Assembly: GCF_003605635.1 (NCBI RefSeq)
Contig: NZ_QMDW01000004.1
Span: 93,695-157,694, forward strand
DNA length: 64,000 nucleotides
Direction of reading: 5' to 3'
Source: Halonotius pteroides
GTDB taxonomy: Archaea > Halobacteriota > Halobacteria > Halobacteriales > Haloferacaceae
Below the pieces are notes generated by a model that saw only the letters and a list, made by a program, of their open reading frames with translations, did no database searches and was not told the origin of the DNA. The position numbers were made by a program, and so were the translations under genes. Shown piece by piece: positions 53,060-61,652 of this stretch (position 1 is the first letter of the stretch; every line of letters starts with the position of its first letter).

Positions 53060-53812
53060 ATGGTTGTGACCCCGCAGCTGCAGCACATCTACTCACTCGG
53101 GTTGGCTGGCCGGGATCAGGTAAACCGCGCCTTCGGCGGCGGGCTGCCGACGGGCAGTCTCGTTGCGGTTGAGGGCCGTCATGGCTCCGGTAAAAGTACC
53201 CTGGCTGGCCGGTTTGCTTACGGGCTCTGTGAACAGTCCCATACGGTTACGTATCTTTCAACCGAACGCGAGTTTCGGCGTTTTCTCAGCCAGATGCGAT
53301 CGCTGTCGTATACGGTTCAGGGATCGCTGCTTCGGCGTGATCTGTTGTATCTGTACGGTAATCTCATCGGCTCCGATGCAGACGACCAGCCGGAACTGCT
53401 TTCACGGCTGCAGGCCGCCCAACGGCTGTGGACGAGCGATGTCGTCATCTTGGATACGTTCAGCGATATCCTCCTGTATGATCCAACCGTTGAGTCGCTT
53501 GCCGCCAAGGATGGCTACCGTCGGGCTATCCAGCGGATTCTCTCATTCTTCCGGCGAATCATGGCGACAGGCACAACGATCGTGCTGTTGCTGTCGCCAA
53601 GCGGGCTGCCGCGTGAAACGCTGGAACCACTCCGAGCGGTGGCTGACGTGCTGCTCGATATCACGGTCGACAACTCCGGCGACCGGCAGTATCGGTGGCT
53701 CAACGTGTGTCGCTTCGCCGGCATGGGCCAACAGGTCGACGATAAGATCGCCTTTTCGATTCGGCCCGACACCGGGATCGTCATCGAAAACCGAAGTGTG
53801 GTATCTCGGTAA
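53060..53812 (+). CDS. ArlH/KaiC-like RecA-superfamily ATPase
   Basis: 250 residues from ATG 53060. Walker A EGRHGSGKST after FGGGLPTGSLVAVEG, and Walker B DVVILDTFSDILL. Length and layout match ArlH (FlaH), the archaellum motor regulator, rather than two-domain KaiC. No arlI, arlJ or archaellin gene is near, so it is a lone paralogue, possibly serving a pilus or signalling. It follows trmB by 48 bases on the same strand. Confidence 0.8.
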   Translation: MVVTPQLQHIYSLGLAGRDQVNRAFGGGLPTGSLVAVEGRHGSGKSTLAGRFAYGLCEQSHTVTYLSTEREFRRFLSQMRSLSYTVQGSLLRRDLLYLYGNLIGSDADDQPELLSRLQAAQRLWTSDVVILDTFSDILLYDPTVESLAAKDGYRRAIQRILSFFRRIMATGTTIVLLLSPSGLPRETLEPLRAVADVLLDITVDNSGDRQYRWLNVCRFAGMGQQVDDKIAFSIRPDTGIVIENRSVVSR

Positions 53813-53847
53813 ACGAACAGCCGAGCAAGCACCGTTCGGAAGCCGTC

Positions 53848-54417
53848 TCACGCTGTGTCATCGTCGCTGTCGGCAAACTCCGGCTCGTCGTCGAGCCCGC
53901 CGAGACTGACCCGCTCTGACTGATTGAGATGGACAAGCGAGGAGATCAGGTACGCTGCCAGCAACACCGCGGTAACAACACCCACTGAGATACCGTCGGG
54001 CAGCCAGTCGAGATAGCTAAAACCGAGCACGGCACTGCCGAGGAGACTTAAGCCAAGATAGTACACCGACCACGGCACCGTCTCCTCGGGGACGACTTCG
54101 AGATAGACATCGAGATTTGTTGCTTTCGCTGTCGGAGACAGCCGGTCGCCGTCGACAGTGATCAATCCGGCGTCTTCCAACTTTGAGAGGTGATGCTGTT
54201 GGATCGAGGTGTAGACACGCTTTCGCTCTGTCGAGGTGATCTCGCCGATCGGCTTGTCGTACTCCCAGGCAGCGACCTGTTCGGCGACATCCGACAGCGT
54301 CGTCTCGCCGTCAGCTTGATTGCAGGCATACAACACATACCGCCGGCGATGGCTACTCAACACGCTAAACAGCGTGTTTTTACTTTCGCGGGCGTCGGGT
54401 GAGATAATCGAACTCAT
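53848..54417 (-). CDS. Membrane-anchored winged-helix protein (DUF7344 type)
   Basis: 189 residues. An ArsR-like winged helix covers 14-105 (LFSVLSSHRRRYVLYACNQADGETTLSDVAEQVAAWE, KRVYTSIQQHHLSKLEDAGLITVDG). Two membrane helices follow (about 115-135, 143-163), then an acidic tail. This DNA-binding plus membrane layout is common in haloarchaea. It converges on the ATPase and lies 88 bases downstream of the signal-peptidase gene on the same strand, so it may be part of that operon. Confidence 0.85.
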   Translation of the reverse strand: MSSIISPDARESKNTLFSVLSSHRRRYVLYACNQADGETTLSDVAEQVAAWEYDKPIGEITSTERKRVYTSIQQHHLSKLEDAGLITVDGDRLSPTAKATNLDVYLEVVPEETVPWSVYYLGLSLLGSAVLGFSYLDWLPDGISVGVVTAVLLAAYLISSLVHLNQSERVSLGGLDDEPEFADSDDDTA

Positions 54418-54505
54418 CGTAACGTAGCCGACACGACGGCTCTATCCGAGAGCGACAAACTGGAGCTACTTAACGATACTATCTGCAGACGGCAGTGGGA
54501 ACGCG

Positions 54506-56560
54506 CTACTCTCCCACCTCATGACCAGCTGATCGCAGCAACTCAACACACCGTTCTCGGGAGTAGGCAACATCGTAGGTGTCGGCCAGGTACGTCTGTA
54601 GCGCCGCCGGCGTCCACGTCTCGGCGTCGACAGCGACGGCTGACGGTGTATCGTTGAGAGCGGTGATTACCATCATGTACTGTTCGTCGGTGAGACCGTC
54701 GTCGCCACCCAGCGACATGAAGTCGTCGTGGGCGGTGAGATCATCGCCACCATCTCCGGAGTCGACGCTCTCGTCGTCCCACCCATCCCCGTCGTCGTCT
54801 ACGTCGATACCGTCATCATCCCGGTTGTCGGCTGTGGTGTCGCGGTCGGCTTCCGCATCAGCGAGAACATTATCGTCGGCGATAGCACCATCGGGCTCAC
54901 CCGACGGCTTCGTTTCGACGGCGGACTCGAATGCTGACTGCAGCTCCGGGCCGACGACGGGGTCATCGGCGTCATCAGGGGCAGAGTCAGCAGCATTGGC
55001 CCCACTCTCGTCGGTAGACTGTGGCGTATCGACCCCTGCGTCCGTCGCTAGATGACCGGCCCGTCGCAGCAGTCTCTTGCAGTCTTCACGTGGGTAGTCG
55101 ATCCCGTATTCCTCGAAGAGATACCGCTGCAACAGCGGCAACGACCACGACTCGGCGTCAAGCCCGGCGGCCTCGGGTGGCGCATCAAGCGTGTTGTTGA
55201 CAGCGACCTGTTCCGAGTCGGTGAGCGTCGATCGTGGGCTGTCGGCAGCCGACGATGTGGTCGTCTCAGTCGCCGATTCAGCTGTCGACTCGGGTGGCTG
55301 TGGCGTCGGGCCCCCGGTGGGGTCATCGGAGCGCAGCCAGTTTCTGCCACGGTTTGCGGCGTCCTGCGACGCGCCGGGCGGGCTCGGTGGGGCTGAGCCA
55401 ACATACCGCAACAGAAACGAGGGCATGATCCGCCGCAGCTCCTCGCCGAGTTCGAGTTCGCGCTTTCTGGAGCGCAGCCGGAGCCGATCGGTGCCGACCG
55501 TGGCCACAAACACCCCAACGACGACACTCCCGACAAAGAGGTTGATCCCCGCGATGGCGACGATCGGATGGATCGTATGCAGGCTGGCGATCAACGACGG
55601 CGGCAACACGACCAGATACCGGTACTCACGGACAAACCGCAGGTAACTCCCCGTCTGATTGGGGGCCTGCATCGTGATAGATGTCTCTACCGTACTGCGT
55701 CTTGGGACGTAAATCTGTGAGTCACTGACCGCGACGCCGTCGCCTGCGGCCTCTAAGAAGACCACCACCGGGAGGTAGCCGCTGTTCTGCATCGCGTAGG
55801 TCACCTCGCTTTCGCCACCAACGGGAATGATCTGTGGGTTGTCGGTCGGGGACTCCGAGCTTAGGATCTCATACTGATAGACACCGGAGGGCAACAGCAT
55901 CGAGATATTGAGCGGGATGATAACGACCAAGGTGAGCACCGCGATCACGATGATGGCATTTTCGAAGATGCCACCCCGCGTCCGGCTCCGCTGTCGTTTG
56001 TCGGTCGCGCCGGTGACCGTCCCATACACAAACAGCACGAGGCCGGTGACCATCGCGGCCGTCGATAGCGTTGTTACCTCGATATCGAGGCCCAGCGGAA
56101 CGAGAACAACGTTTTGAATCGCGGTGCCAACCGACCGCACCGCGGTGACCGAGGCACCTAACCCCGGAATCACGACGATCCCATCGCCGACGGTCAACGC
56201 GACGGATTTGATCTGGCCGTCCGAGACAGGGGGTTCATCCCCATCCTGATCGGTAAACGGGTTGGCATCCCCTTGGGTAATATACCCCTCGTCGGTGATC
56301 TCGACGACGCGGTGGGTCGTCAGCTCACCCCCGCCGAGATTCTGTGATTGAAAGAGGATGACATCGCCGACCTCGGGCTCGCCGGCGAGCATCCCCGGCA
56401 CCGCGAGATAGCCGTCGTTTGGCTGCAAGGTCGGTGCCATACTCCCGGTTTCGACGAAGACGATCGCCGGCTGGCCGAGGAGTTGACTCACCAACAACAG
56501 GAGGATAAATCCGATCAACAGCCCGCCGGCGACGTACTGCAGGAACGCTGAGGGCTTCAT
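54506..56560 (-). CDS. S26B signal peptidase fused to duplicated HTH-like modules
   Basis: 684 residues, far longer than an ordinary signal peptidase (~200-300). The N-terminal domain has a membrane anchor (8-30), Ser40 in VETGSMAPT, His83 in LTTHRVVEI (archaeal/SipW-type Ser-His) and Asp98/Asp104. A further helix near 165-185 and another near 200-225 lead into an extracellular-like beta domain (235-315), a last membrane helix (about 330-355), then a cytoplasmic region. That region has two copies of a 58-residue module at 446-503 and 623-680, alignable without gaps with 26 identical residues, separated by an Asp-rich linker. Each contains WS/WT...LQRYL/LQTYL...YxRExC...LLRxAGH, similar to the helix-turn-helix of IS630-type transposases. 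The DUF5305 gene is 15 bases upstream. Confidence 0.88.
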   Translation of the reverse strand: MKPSAFLQYVAGGLLIGFILLLLVSQLLGQPAIVFVETGSMAPTLQPNDGYLAVPGMLAGEPEVGDVILFQSQNLGGGELTTHRVVEITDEGYITQGDANPFTDQDGDEPPVSDGQIKSVALTVGDGIVVIPGLGASVTAVRSVGTAIQNVVLVPLGLDIEVTTLSTAAMVTGLVLFVYGTVTGATDKRQRSRTRGGIFENAIIVIAVLTLVVIIPLNISMLLPSGVYQYEILSSESPTDNPQIIPVGGESEVTYAMQNSGYLPVVVFLEAAGDGVAVSDSQIYVPRRSTVETSITMQAPNQTGSYLRFVREYRYLVVLPPSLIASLHTIHPIVAIAGINLFVGSVVVGVFVATVGTDRLRLRSRKRELELGEELRRIMPSFLLRYVGSAPPSPPGASQDAANRGRNWLRSDDPTGGPTPQPPESTAESATETTTSSAADSPRSTLTDSEQVAVNNTLDAPPEAAGLDAESWSLPLLQRYLFEEYGIDYPREDCKRLLRRAGHLATDAGVDTPQSTDESGANAADSAPDDADDPVVGPELQSAFESAVETKPSGEPDGAIADDNVLADAEADRDTTADNRDDDGIDVDDDGDGWDDESVDSGDGGDDLTAHDDFMSLGGDDGLTDEQYMMVITALNDTPSAVAVDAETWTPAALQTYLADTYDVAYSRERCVELLRSAGHEVGE

Positions 56561-56575
56561 CGAGGGACACCCGGA

Positions 56576-57709
56576 TCAGAACTCATACTCATCGAACTCA
56601 TCGATGGTCGTATCCGCGTAGCTCACCAGCCAGTCGCGGGCCGGCGAATCCGGTTGGATGTAGATGTAGATGTACGTGTCATCCAACACGGTGCTGACAC
56701 CCAACTGGTCGTCTTCGATAACGCGTTTGTTGGTATCGATCGCCACGTCGACCAACCCTTCGAGGGTGTCGACGAGGACAGTCTGTTCGTACTCCCGCTC
56801 GGAGGGGAACTCGCCGGTGGTGATCCACTCGGAGAACCGCTCGCGGGCCTGTTCGATGTCAATGAGCTCCTCTTCTTCATCGGTGAGTTCGGTGTAGCCG
56901 GTGTACCGCAGTCCGATGAGGACAGCCAACAGCATGACGACGAGCCCGAAAGCGATTATCGAGCCGTAGGCCTGTAGCGGTGAGGGCTCAGCAAACACCT
57001 CAACGGTCTCGAAGGATTGGTGTGTTTCATCGATGGTCTCGGCCTCAGCAACCCGGAACGTCGACGGCGAGACGACGATCGGTAGTTCGCTCCGGTAGGT
57101 CGTGTTGATGCTGTCGCTTTCGACACTGCCTGAAAGGTTCGAGACCGATACCACCCGCACGTCGACGACACCTTCGGTCGCAGCAAGCTGCTGTTCGACG
57201 GTGCCGATCCGTCGCAACACATCGATGATATTGACGGTGAAGTTGAGGCGGTGTGCTTCCTCAGGAGCAAGTGTCTCGCTGTCGGCAGCTAATGGCTCGG
57301 AGACCTCCCAGTAGGTTTCGGTCATATTGCCGTTTTCCATCTGCCCGCCGCGGATCAGCAGATAGGTGTCGGTGCGAACGACAACGCTGCCACTGTCGGC
57401 GGTGTACTCGTAGCTGTAGGTGCCCTCCAGCCGCTTTGAGAGCGCGGTGTAGTAGAGGGGGCGATTACTGGCTCGCTCGCCGGCGGCAAACGGTAGGCTA
57501 TCGTTGGTGATCGGCGCGCTGTGGCTGTAGCCGGTTGACTCCGACCACTGTTCTGTCAGCCGCTGTTCGGTTTCGACGCTGGGTTCAAGATTGATCTGAT
57601 AGGCCCACCAGCCGACGCCGGCGGCGGCGAGTATCAGGATGACACTGAGCACGGTCGCCCACTCGTTGAGAAACGAGCGGATGCGGAGTGAGCGATCGAT
57701 CTCTGCCAT
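56576..57709 (-). CDS. DUF5305 membrane protein
   Basis: 377 residues. One N-terminal membrane helix (about 15-36, ATVLSVILILAAAGVGWWAY), an extracytoplasmic domain of about 200 residues with SVETEQRLTEQWSESTGYSHSAP, a second membrane helix (about 250-272), then a cytoplasmic region with EREYEQTVLVDTLEGLVDVAIDTNKRVIEDD. DUF5305 genes typically accompany S26B signal peptidases in haloarchaea; here the signal-peptidase gene follows by 15 bases. Role in secretion or processing is inferred from that link. The gene appears to have a leader of about 95 bases containing a hairpin. Confidence 0.88.
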   Translation of the reverse strand: MAEIDRSLRIRSFLNEWATVLSVILILAAAGVGWWAYQINLEPSVETEQRLTEQWSESTGYSHSAPITNDSLPFAAGERASNRPLYYTALSKRLEGTYSYEYTADSGSVVVRTDTYLLIRGGQMENGNMTETYWEVSEPLAADSETLAPEEAHRLNFTVNIIDVLRRIGTVEQQLAATEGVVDVRVVSVSNLSGSVESDSINTTYRSELPIVVSPSTFRVAEAETIDETHQSFETVEVFAEPSPLQAYGSIIAFGLVVMLLAVLIGLRYTGYTELTDEEEELIDIEQARERFSEWITTGEFPSEREYEQTVLVDTLEGLVDVAIDTNKRVIEDDQLGVSTVLDDTYIYIYIQPDSPARDWLVSYADTTIDEFDEYEF

Positions 57710-57754
57710 CTATCGACCCCATCGCACGGATGCCCTCATTCGACAGCGATCGAA

Positions 57755-57781
57755 CACCCCTCGCTCCGAACAGCGGGGGTG
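57755..57781 (-). promoter_or_regulatory. Hairpin in the probable 5' leader of the DUF5305/signal-peptidase operon
   Basis: CACCCC (57755-57760) pairs with GGGGTG (57776-57781) and CGCT (57762-57765) with AGCG (57772-57775), a 10-bp stem with one bulged T and a six-base loop. A minus-strand TATA-like CTTATACC at 57828-57835 would start the RNA near 57805, putting the hairpin in a leader of about 95 bases. Most nearby genes are leaderless, so this is unusual. Confidence 0.4.
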
Positions 57782-58025
57782 AGTTGATCGCTGGCGTCGC
57801 TGCATACCGCCACAGAGCACGCCGACTGGTATAAGTGCAGTGCCTGCACCACGCATACCGCTTATCTTCGTCAACGCGCTCGCTCCCGGTCAGCAACCAT
57901 CGGTCGACGCGGAGTGTAGTCTGGACGTAGCTGACTGGCAGTCGCTTGGGGTGCAGTAGCGTTTCGGGCGTCGCTTGACTCCGGGTGGTGGCTTTTTACT
58001 CACCGGCGTGAAATGTGTTGTTGCG
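57782..58025. other. Divergent promoter region between the DUF5305 and dodecin genes
   Basis: With the hairpin region this makes a gap of 316 bases with no supported gene. It holds the minus-strand CTTATACC (57828-57835) and, for dodecin, CTTTTTACT near 57991-57999, about 28-30 bases before ATG 58026. Frames here on the minus strand are cysteine- or arginine-rich and implausible. Confidence 0.4.
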
Positions 58026-58223
58026 ATGGTACACAAAAAGGTCACACTCATCGGCACCAGCACGGATGGCTTCGATGCAGCCGTCGACGACGCGATCGCC
58101 CGCGCCCGCGACACTCTGGAAAACCTCCATTGGGTCGAAGTCGAAGAGTTGGGCGTCGAACTTGCCACCGCCGACGACAAGGAGTATCAAGCGGAGGTTG
58201 AGGTCGCCTTCGAGCTTGAATAG
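58026..58223 (+). CDS. Dodecin
   Basis: Flavin-binding dodecameric storage protein. 65 residues from ATG 58026. MVHKKVTLIGTSTDGFDAAVDDAIARARDTLENLHWVEVEELGVEL is the standard haloarchaeal dodecin sequence, with the stacking Trp in HWVEV. It sequesters riboflavin or lumichrome. Near-leaderless promoter. It precedes the two-component pair by 81 bases. Confidence 0.95.
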   Translation: MVHKKVTLIGTSTDGFDAAVDDAIARARDTLENLHWVEVEELGVELATADDKEYQAEVEVAFELE

Positions 58224-58304
58224 TCGACAGTGGAGGCAACTTCCTGTCTCACAGACAATCACCCGCCCCAAAGTGATTTTACACCCGCTGTTCGTGGTAC
58301 ACCC

Positions 58305-59171
58305 ATGAGCGACAGCGGGCCACTTGGCGATGCCGGTGCGTCTACCGCCTTCCGTGAAGCCGCAGCGCTCCTTGCTGAGCCGTGGCCACCGGTCGTCCTC
58401 CGAGCATTGGCCGACAGCGACGGGATGAGGTTTGAAGAGCTCGCCGCGGCACTCCCCGAGATCAGCGAGGAACTACTCGGAGAGACGCTGTCAACGCTGG
58501 AGGCCACCGACAGTCTCGAACGGGTCGAGATCAGCCAGCACCCACCCGAGTTCGCCTACGTGCTGACCGATCGTGGGGCCGAGTTAGAGGCGATCTGCCG
58601 GCAGCTCGCCGACTGGGTTGACACCGTCCCTGAGGAGGAGCGGATTATCGTCGTCGCCGACGACGACCGACGCGTCGCAACGATGCACACCGCGTGGCTC
58701 TCCGGGAAGTACGCGGTACGCACAGCCCACGATGGTGATGAGACGATCGAGGAGCTCGGCCCCGAGGTCGACGTGCTTGTCCTTGATCGCCGAATGCCGG
58801 GGCGATCCGGCGACGAGGTGTTGGCGTGGCTCCGCGAACAGGAGTACGACACCCGAGTTGTGATGATCACCGCCGAGGAACCCGGTACGGACCTCTTCGA
58901 TCTCGATTTCGATGAGTATCTCACCAAGCCGGTGTCGGAAGCTGAGTTCAAGAGTGTTGTCGCCGATCTGATCGAGCGGGGCGAGTACGACAGCCAACTG
59001 CAGGCGTATCTCGCCCGGCAGTCGACAGTTAAAGCACTTCAGGCGGCTCAAAACGAAAACGACGACGTGACCGGAGACGACAACGCAGCAACGTCCCCCG
59101 ACGACTCCCACCAGCCAGCGGACGCCGATACCGATGCGTTCAAGAGTTCGGAATCCGGCGGGGGGTCATAG
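58305..59171 (+). CDS. Response regulator with N-terminal winged helix, receiver and HalX domain
   Basis: 288 residues from ATG 58305. Residues 8-95 form an HxlR/PadR-like winged helix (EPWPPVVLRALADSDGMRFEELAAALPEIS), unusual in lying before the receiver. The receiver (about 110-220) has IIVVADDDRR, phosphoacceptor Asp161 in LVLDRRMPG, TAEE and the Lys in LTKPVSE. The HalX helix (QLQAYLARQSTVKALQA) follows and then an acidic tail. The cognate histidine kinase starts 4 bases after the stop, so they form one operon. Confidence 0.92.
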   Translation: MSDSGPLGDAGASTAFREAAALLAEPWPPVVLRALADSDGMRFEELAAALPEISEELLGETLSTLEATDSLERVEISQHPPEFAYVLTDRGAELEAICRQLADWVDTVPEEERIIVVADDDRRVATMHTAWLSGKYAVRTAHDGDETIEELGPEVDVLVLDRRMPGRSGDEVLAWLREQEYDTRVVMITAEEPGTDLFDLDFDEYLTKPVSEAEFKSVVADLIERGEYDSQLQAYLARQSTVKALQAAQNENDDVTGDDNAATSPDDSHQPADADTDAFKSSESGGGS

Positions 59172-59175
59172 CGCG

Positions 59176-61566
59176 ATGCCCACCGACGACACCTTTGTGC
59201 GCAGCGATGATACCGCGGTTGCGACAGTGCTTGACCGCATCGACGATGCCGTCTACGCGCTGGATACCGACTGGGAGTTTACCTTCTGTAACCAGCACGC
59301 CGCCGAGCTGCTTGCGTCAGACCCGGAGACACTGCTCGGCCAAACGCTGTGGGAGGCGTTTCCGGACGCCGCCGGGGGGCTCGTCGGTGAAGAGTTTCGC
59401 ACCGCGATGGAGACCGGCGAGGCGACCCGCTTCGACATCTACTATGAGCCGCTTTCGCGATGGTTCTCGGTGCGGGCCCATCCCAGCGACACCGGGCTCA
59501 CTGTGGTCTTTCGTGATCTCGCCGATCAGGACGGCCACGACCTCGATCTACAGCGGAAACAACGGCTCTTCGAGGCGGTGTTTGAGCAGACCGCAGACGC
59601 CCTGATCGTCGCCGACGGCGACCGTCGGATCACGGATCTCAACCCAACCGCGGAATCGCTGTTCGGCTACACAACGGAGGAGGTGGCCGGCCAGCCGGTA
59701 TCGACGCTGTACGGGGAACCTATCGGCGCGGTCGACGGCACCGCCCCGGCCGACGACCAGTCATACGTCCTCACCTACGAGCGGGCCGATGGCACGACCT
59801 TTGAGGGCGAGACGCTCAGCACAACGCTGACCGGCCCCAACGGGGCGGTGTTGGCAACGCTGGCATCGATCCGTGATGTGAGCAGCCGGATGGCCTACGA
59901 GCGACAGATCGAGGCCCGAAACGACGCCCTCCGGCGGTTCCACGCGATCACGACCGATGAGGAACGCTCCTTTGCGGCAACCGTCGAATCGGTGTTGGAG
60001 TTGGGTGTCGACTATCTCGATGTCGATATCGGCGTCTTTGCCAGCGTCGATGCCGGCACCTACGCGGTGGAGGCCGCCGTGCCGGACAACGGGCCGATTA
60101 CCGCCGGCGACAGCTTCGATCTTGAGGAGACCTACTGTAGTTCTGTTGTTGCGTCCGGCGAGCCCGTCACATTCACCAGCGGGCCGGAGGATGAAACCGT
60201 CGACACGGCAGCGTATGGAACCGATGGGCTTCAGACCTATCTCGGTGTGCCGGTTGTCGTCGACAACACACCCTACGGAACGCTCTGCTTTACCGCCCAA
60301 GACAGCCGAAGCAAGGCGTTTACCGACGGCGATACCGCGTTCGCCCAGATCGCTGCCCAATGGCTTGGGTCAGAGCTTTCGAGCAACGCGTTTGCGGCCA
60401 AACTCACCGCGCTCAACAAGACCGCCAGACAGCTGATGACAGCGGAATCGCGTGACGCAATCGCTGAGGTCACAGTCGATCAAGCGGCGTCGGTGCTCGA
60501 CCTGTCGCTCACCGGCGTCTGGTGGTACGACAACGACCGCGAGGCGCTCCTGCCGGCGACCCAGACGACTGCGGCAACCGAGTTACTCGACGGCCAGCCA
60601 ACATTCCACCAGGGTGAGGCCGTGGCGTGGGAGGTGTTCATCGACGGTAACTCCCGGGTGTGTGACGACCTCACCGACGCCGAGGCGTTGCACAACGAGG
60701 AGACGGTGTTCGGCTCAGAGATGTTGGTGCCGCTTGGCGATCACGGGATCCTCGTAACCGGGGCAACGACAGCGCATGCCTTCTCGGAGACCGATCGCAC
60801 GGTGATCGAGGTGTTGGCAGCGACGGTCACTGCGGCCCTTGATCAGGCTGAACGCGAGGCGGTGCTGCGAGAGACACAGGCCGAACTCGAAGCCGCAAAC
60901 GAGGAACTCGCGCTGCTGAATCAGGTCGTTCGCCACGATATCAAAAACGATGTGGCGGTGATCTTAGGCCACGGTAACAGTCTCGCCGACCGGCTTGATG
61001 AGTCGGTAGTGGACTCGCTTCAGCCGATGTTGCGGGCTGCGACACATATCACCGACATCACCGAGACCGTCGGTGAGTTCCTTGATGTCCTCCGTGGCGA
61101 CGCCGAACCCGAACTGGAGCCGATCGATCTTACCGCGGTGGTGACCGACGAATGCCGGAAAGCACGCGATACCTATGGGAATGCTGACATCCGGATCGAC
61201 GATGGGTTTCCCACCGGGGTTGAGGTTGCGGCGACCGAGCTGCTTTCGTCGGTGTTCCGAAACCTGCTCACCAACGCGGTCACGCACAACGACAAATCGA
61301 CACCCGAGGTGACAATCAACGGCGAAGAACACGGTGACAGCGTCGTTGTTCACGTCGCCGACAACGGCCCCGGTATCCCCAAAGACCGCCGCGAGGAGGT
61401 CTTTGGTCGCGGCGAGCAGGGTTTGGAGAGTCCGGGCTCTGGGATCGGGCTGTATCTCGTTGATACGCTTATAACGCTGTTTGGCGGGGCGATCGAGATC
61501 ACCGACAACGAGCCGACAGGGAGTGTGTTTACCCTCACCCTCCCGAAAGCTGACGCCACGTTGTAG
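59176..61566 (+). CDS. Sensor histidine kinase (PAS-PAS-GAF-GAF)
   Basis: 796 residues from ATG 59176. Domains: PAS (about 13-125), PAS (130-260), GAF (270-405), GAF (410-565), HisKA with phospho-His587 in VVRHDIKND, and HATPase_c with NLLTNAVTHND, VADNGPGIP and GSGIGLYLVDTL. It has no membrane helix, so it is cytoplasmic. It is directly downstream of its response regulator. The second GAF resembles that of the kinase at 19525-21891 (EGxxxAWExF ... LVPLGDHGILV). Confidence 0.93.
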   Translation: MPTDDTFVRSDDTAVATVLDRIDDAVYALDTDWEFTFCNQHAAELLASDPETLLGQTLWEAFPDAAGGLVGEEFRTAMETGEATRFDIYYEPLSRWFSVRAHPSDTGLTVVFRDLADQDGHDLDLQRKQRLFEAVFEQTADALIVADGDRRITDLNPTAESLFGYTTEEVAGQPVSTLYGEPIGAVDGTAPADDQSYVLTYERADGTTFEGETLSTTLTGPNGAVLATLASIRDVSSRMAYERQIEARNDALRRFHAITTDEERSFAATVESVLELGVDYLDVDIGVFASVDAGTYAVEAAVPDNGPITAGDSFDLEETYCSSVVASGEPVTFTSGPEDETVDTAAYGTDGLQTYLGVPVVVDNTPYGTLCFTAQDSRSKAFTDGDTAFAQIAAQWLGSELSSNAFAAKLTALNKTARQLMTAESRDAIAEVTVDQAASVLDLSLTGVWWYDNDREALLPATQTTAATELLDGQPTFHQGEAVAWEVFIDGNSRVCDDLTDAEALHNEETVFGSEMLVPLGDHGILVTGATTAHAFSETDRTVIEVLAATVTAALDQAEREAVLRETQAELEAANEELALLNQVVRHDIKNDVAVILGHGNSLADRLDESVVDSLQPMLRAATHITDITETVGEFLDVLRGDAEPELEPIDLTAVVTDECRKARDTYGNADIRIDDGFPTGVEVAATELLSSVFRNLLTNAVTHNDKSTPEVTINGEEHGDSVVVHVADNGPGIPKDRREEVFGRGEQGLESPGSGIGLYLVDTLITLFGGAIEITDNEPTGSVFTLTLPKADATL

Positions 61567-61652
61567 CCGCTCAATGGCACCTGTGAGCAGGCTGACCAAC
61601 CACATAGACACCGCGGCTACACGTCTAAGTACGCGGGGCGTCTACCCATTGT

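Noticed and set aside
57890..58180. Minus-strand frame overlapping dodecin
   Set aside because: Ser/Thr-rich antisense shadow of a certain dodecin gene.
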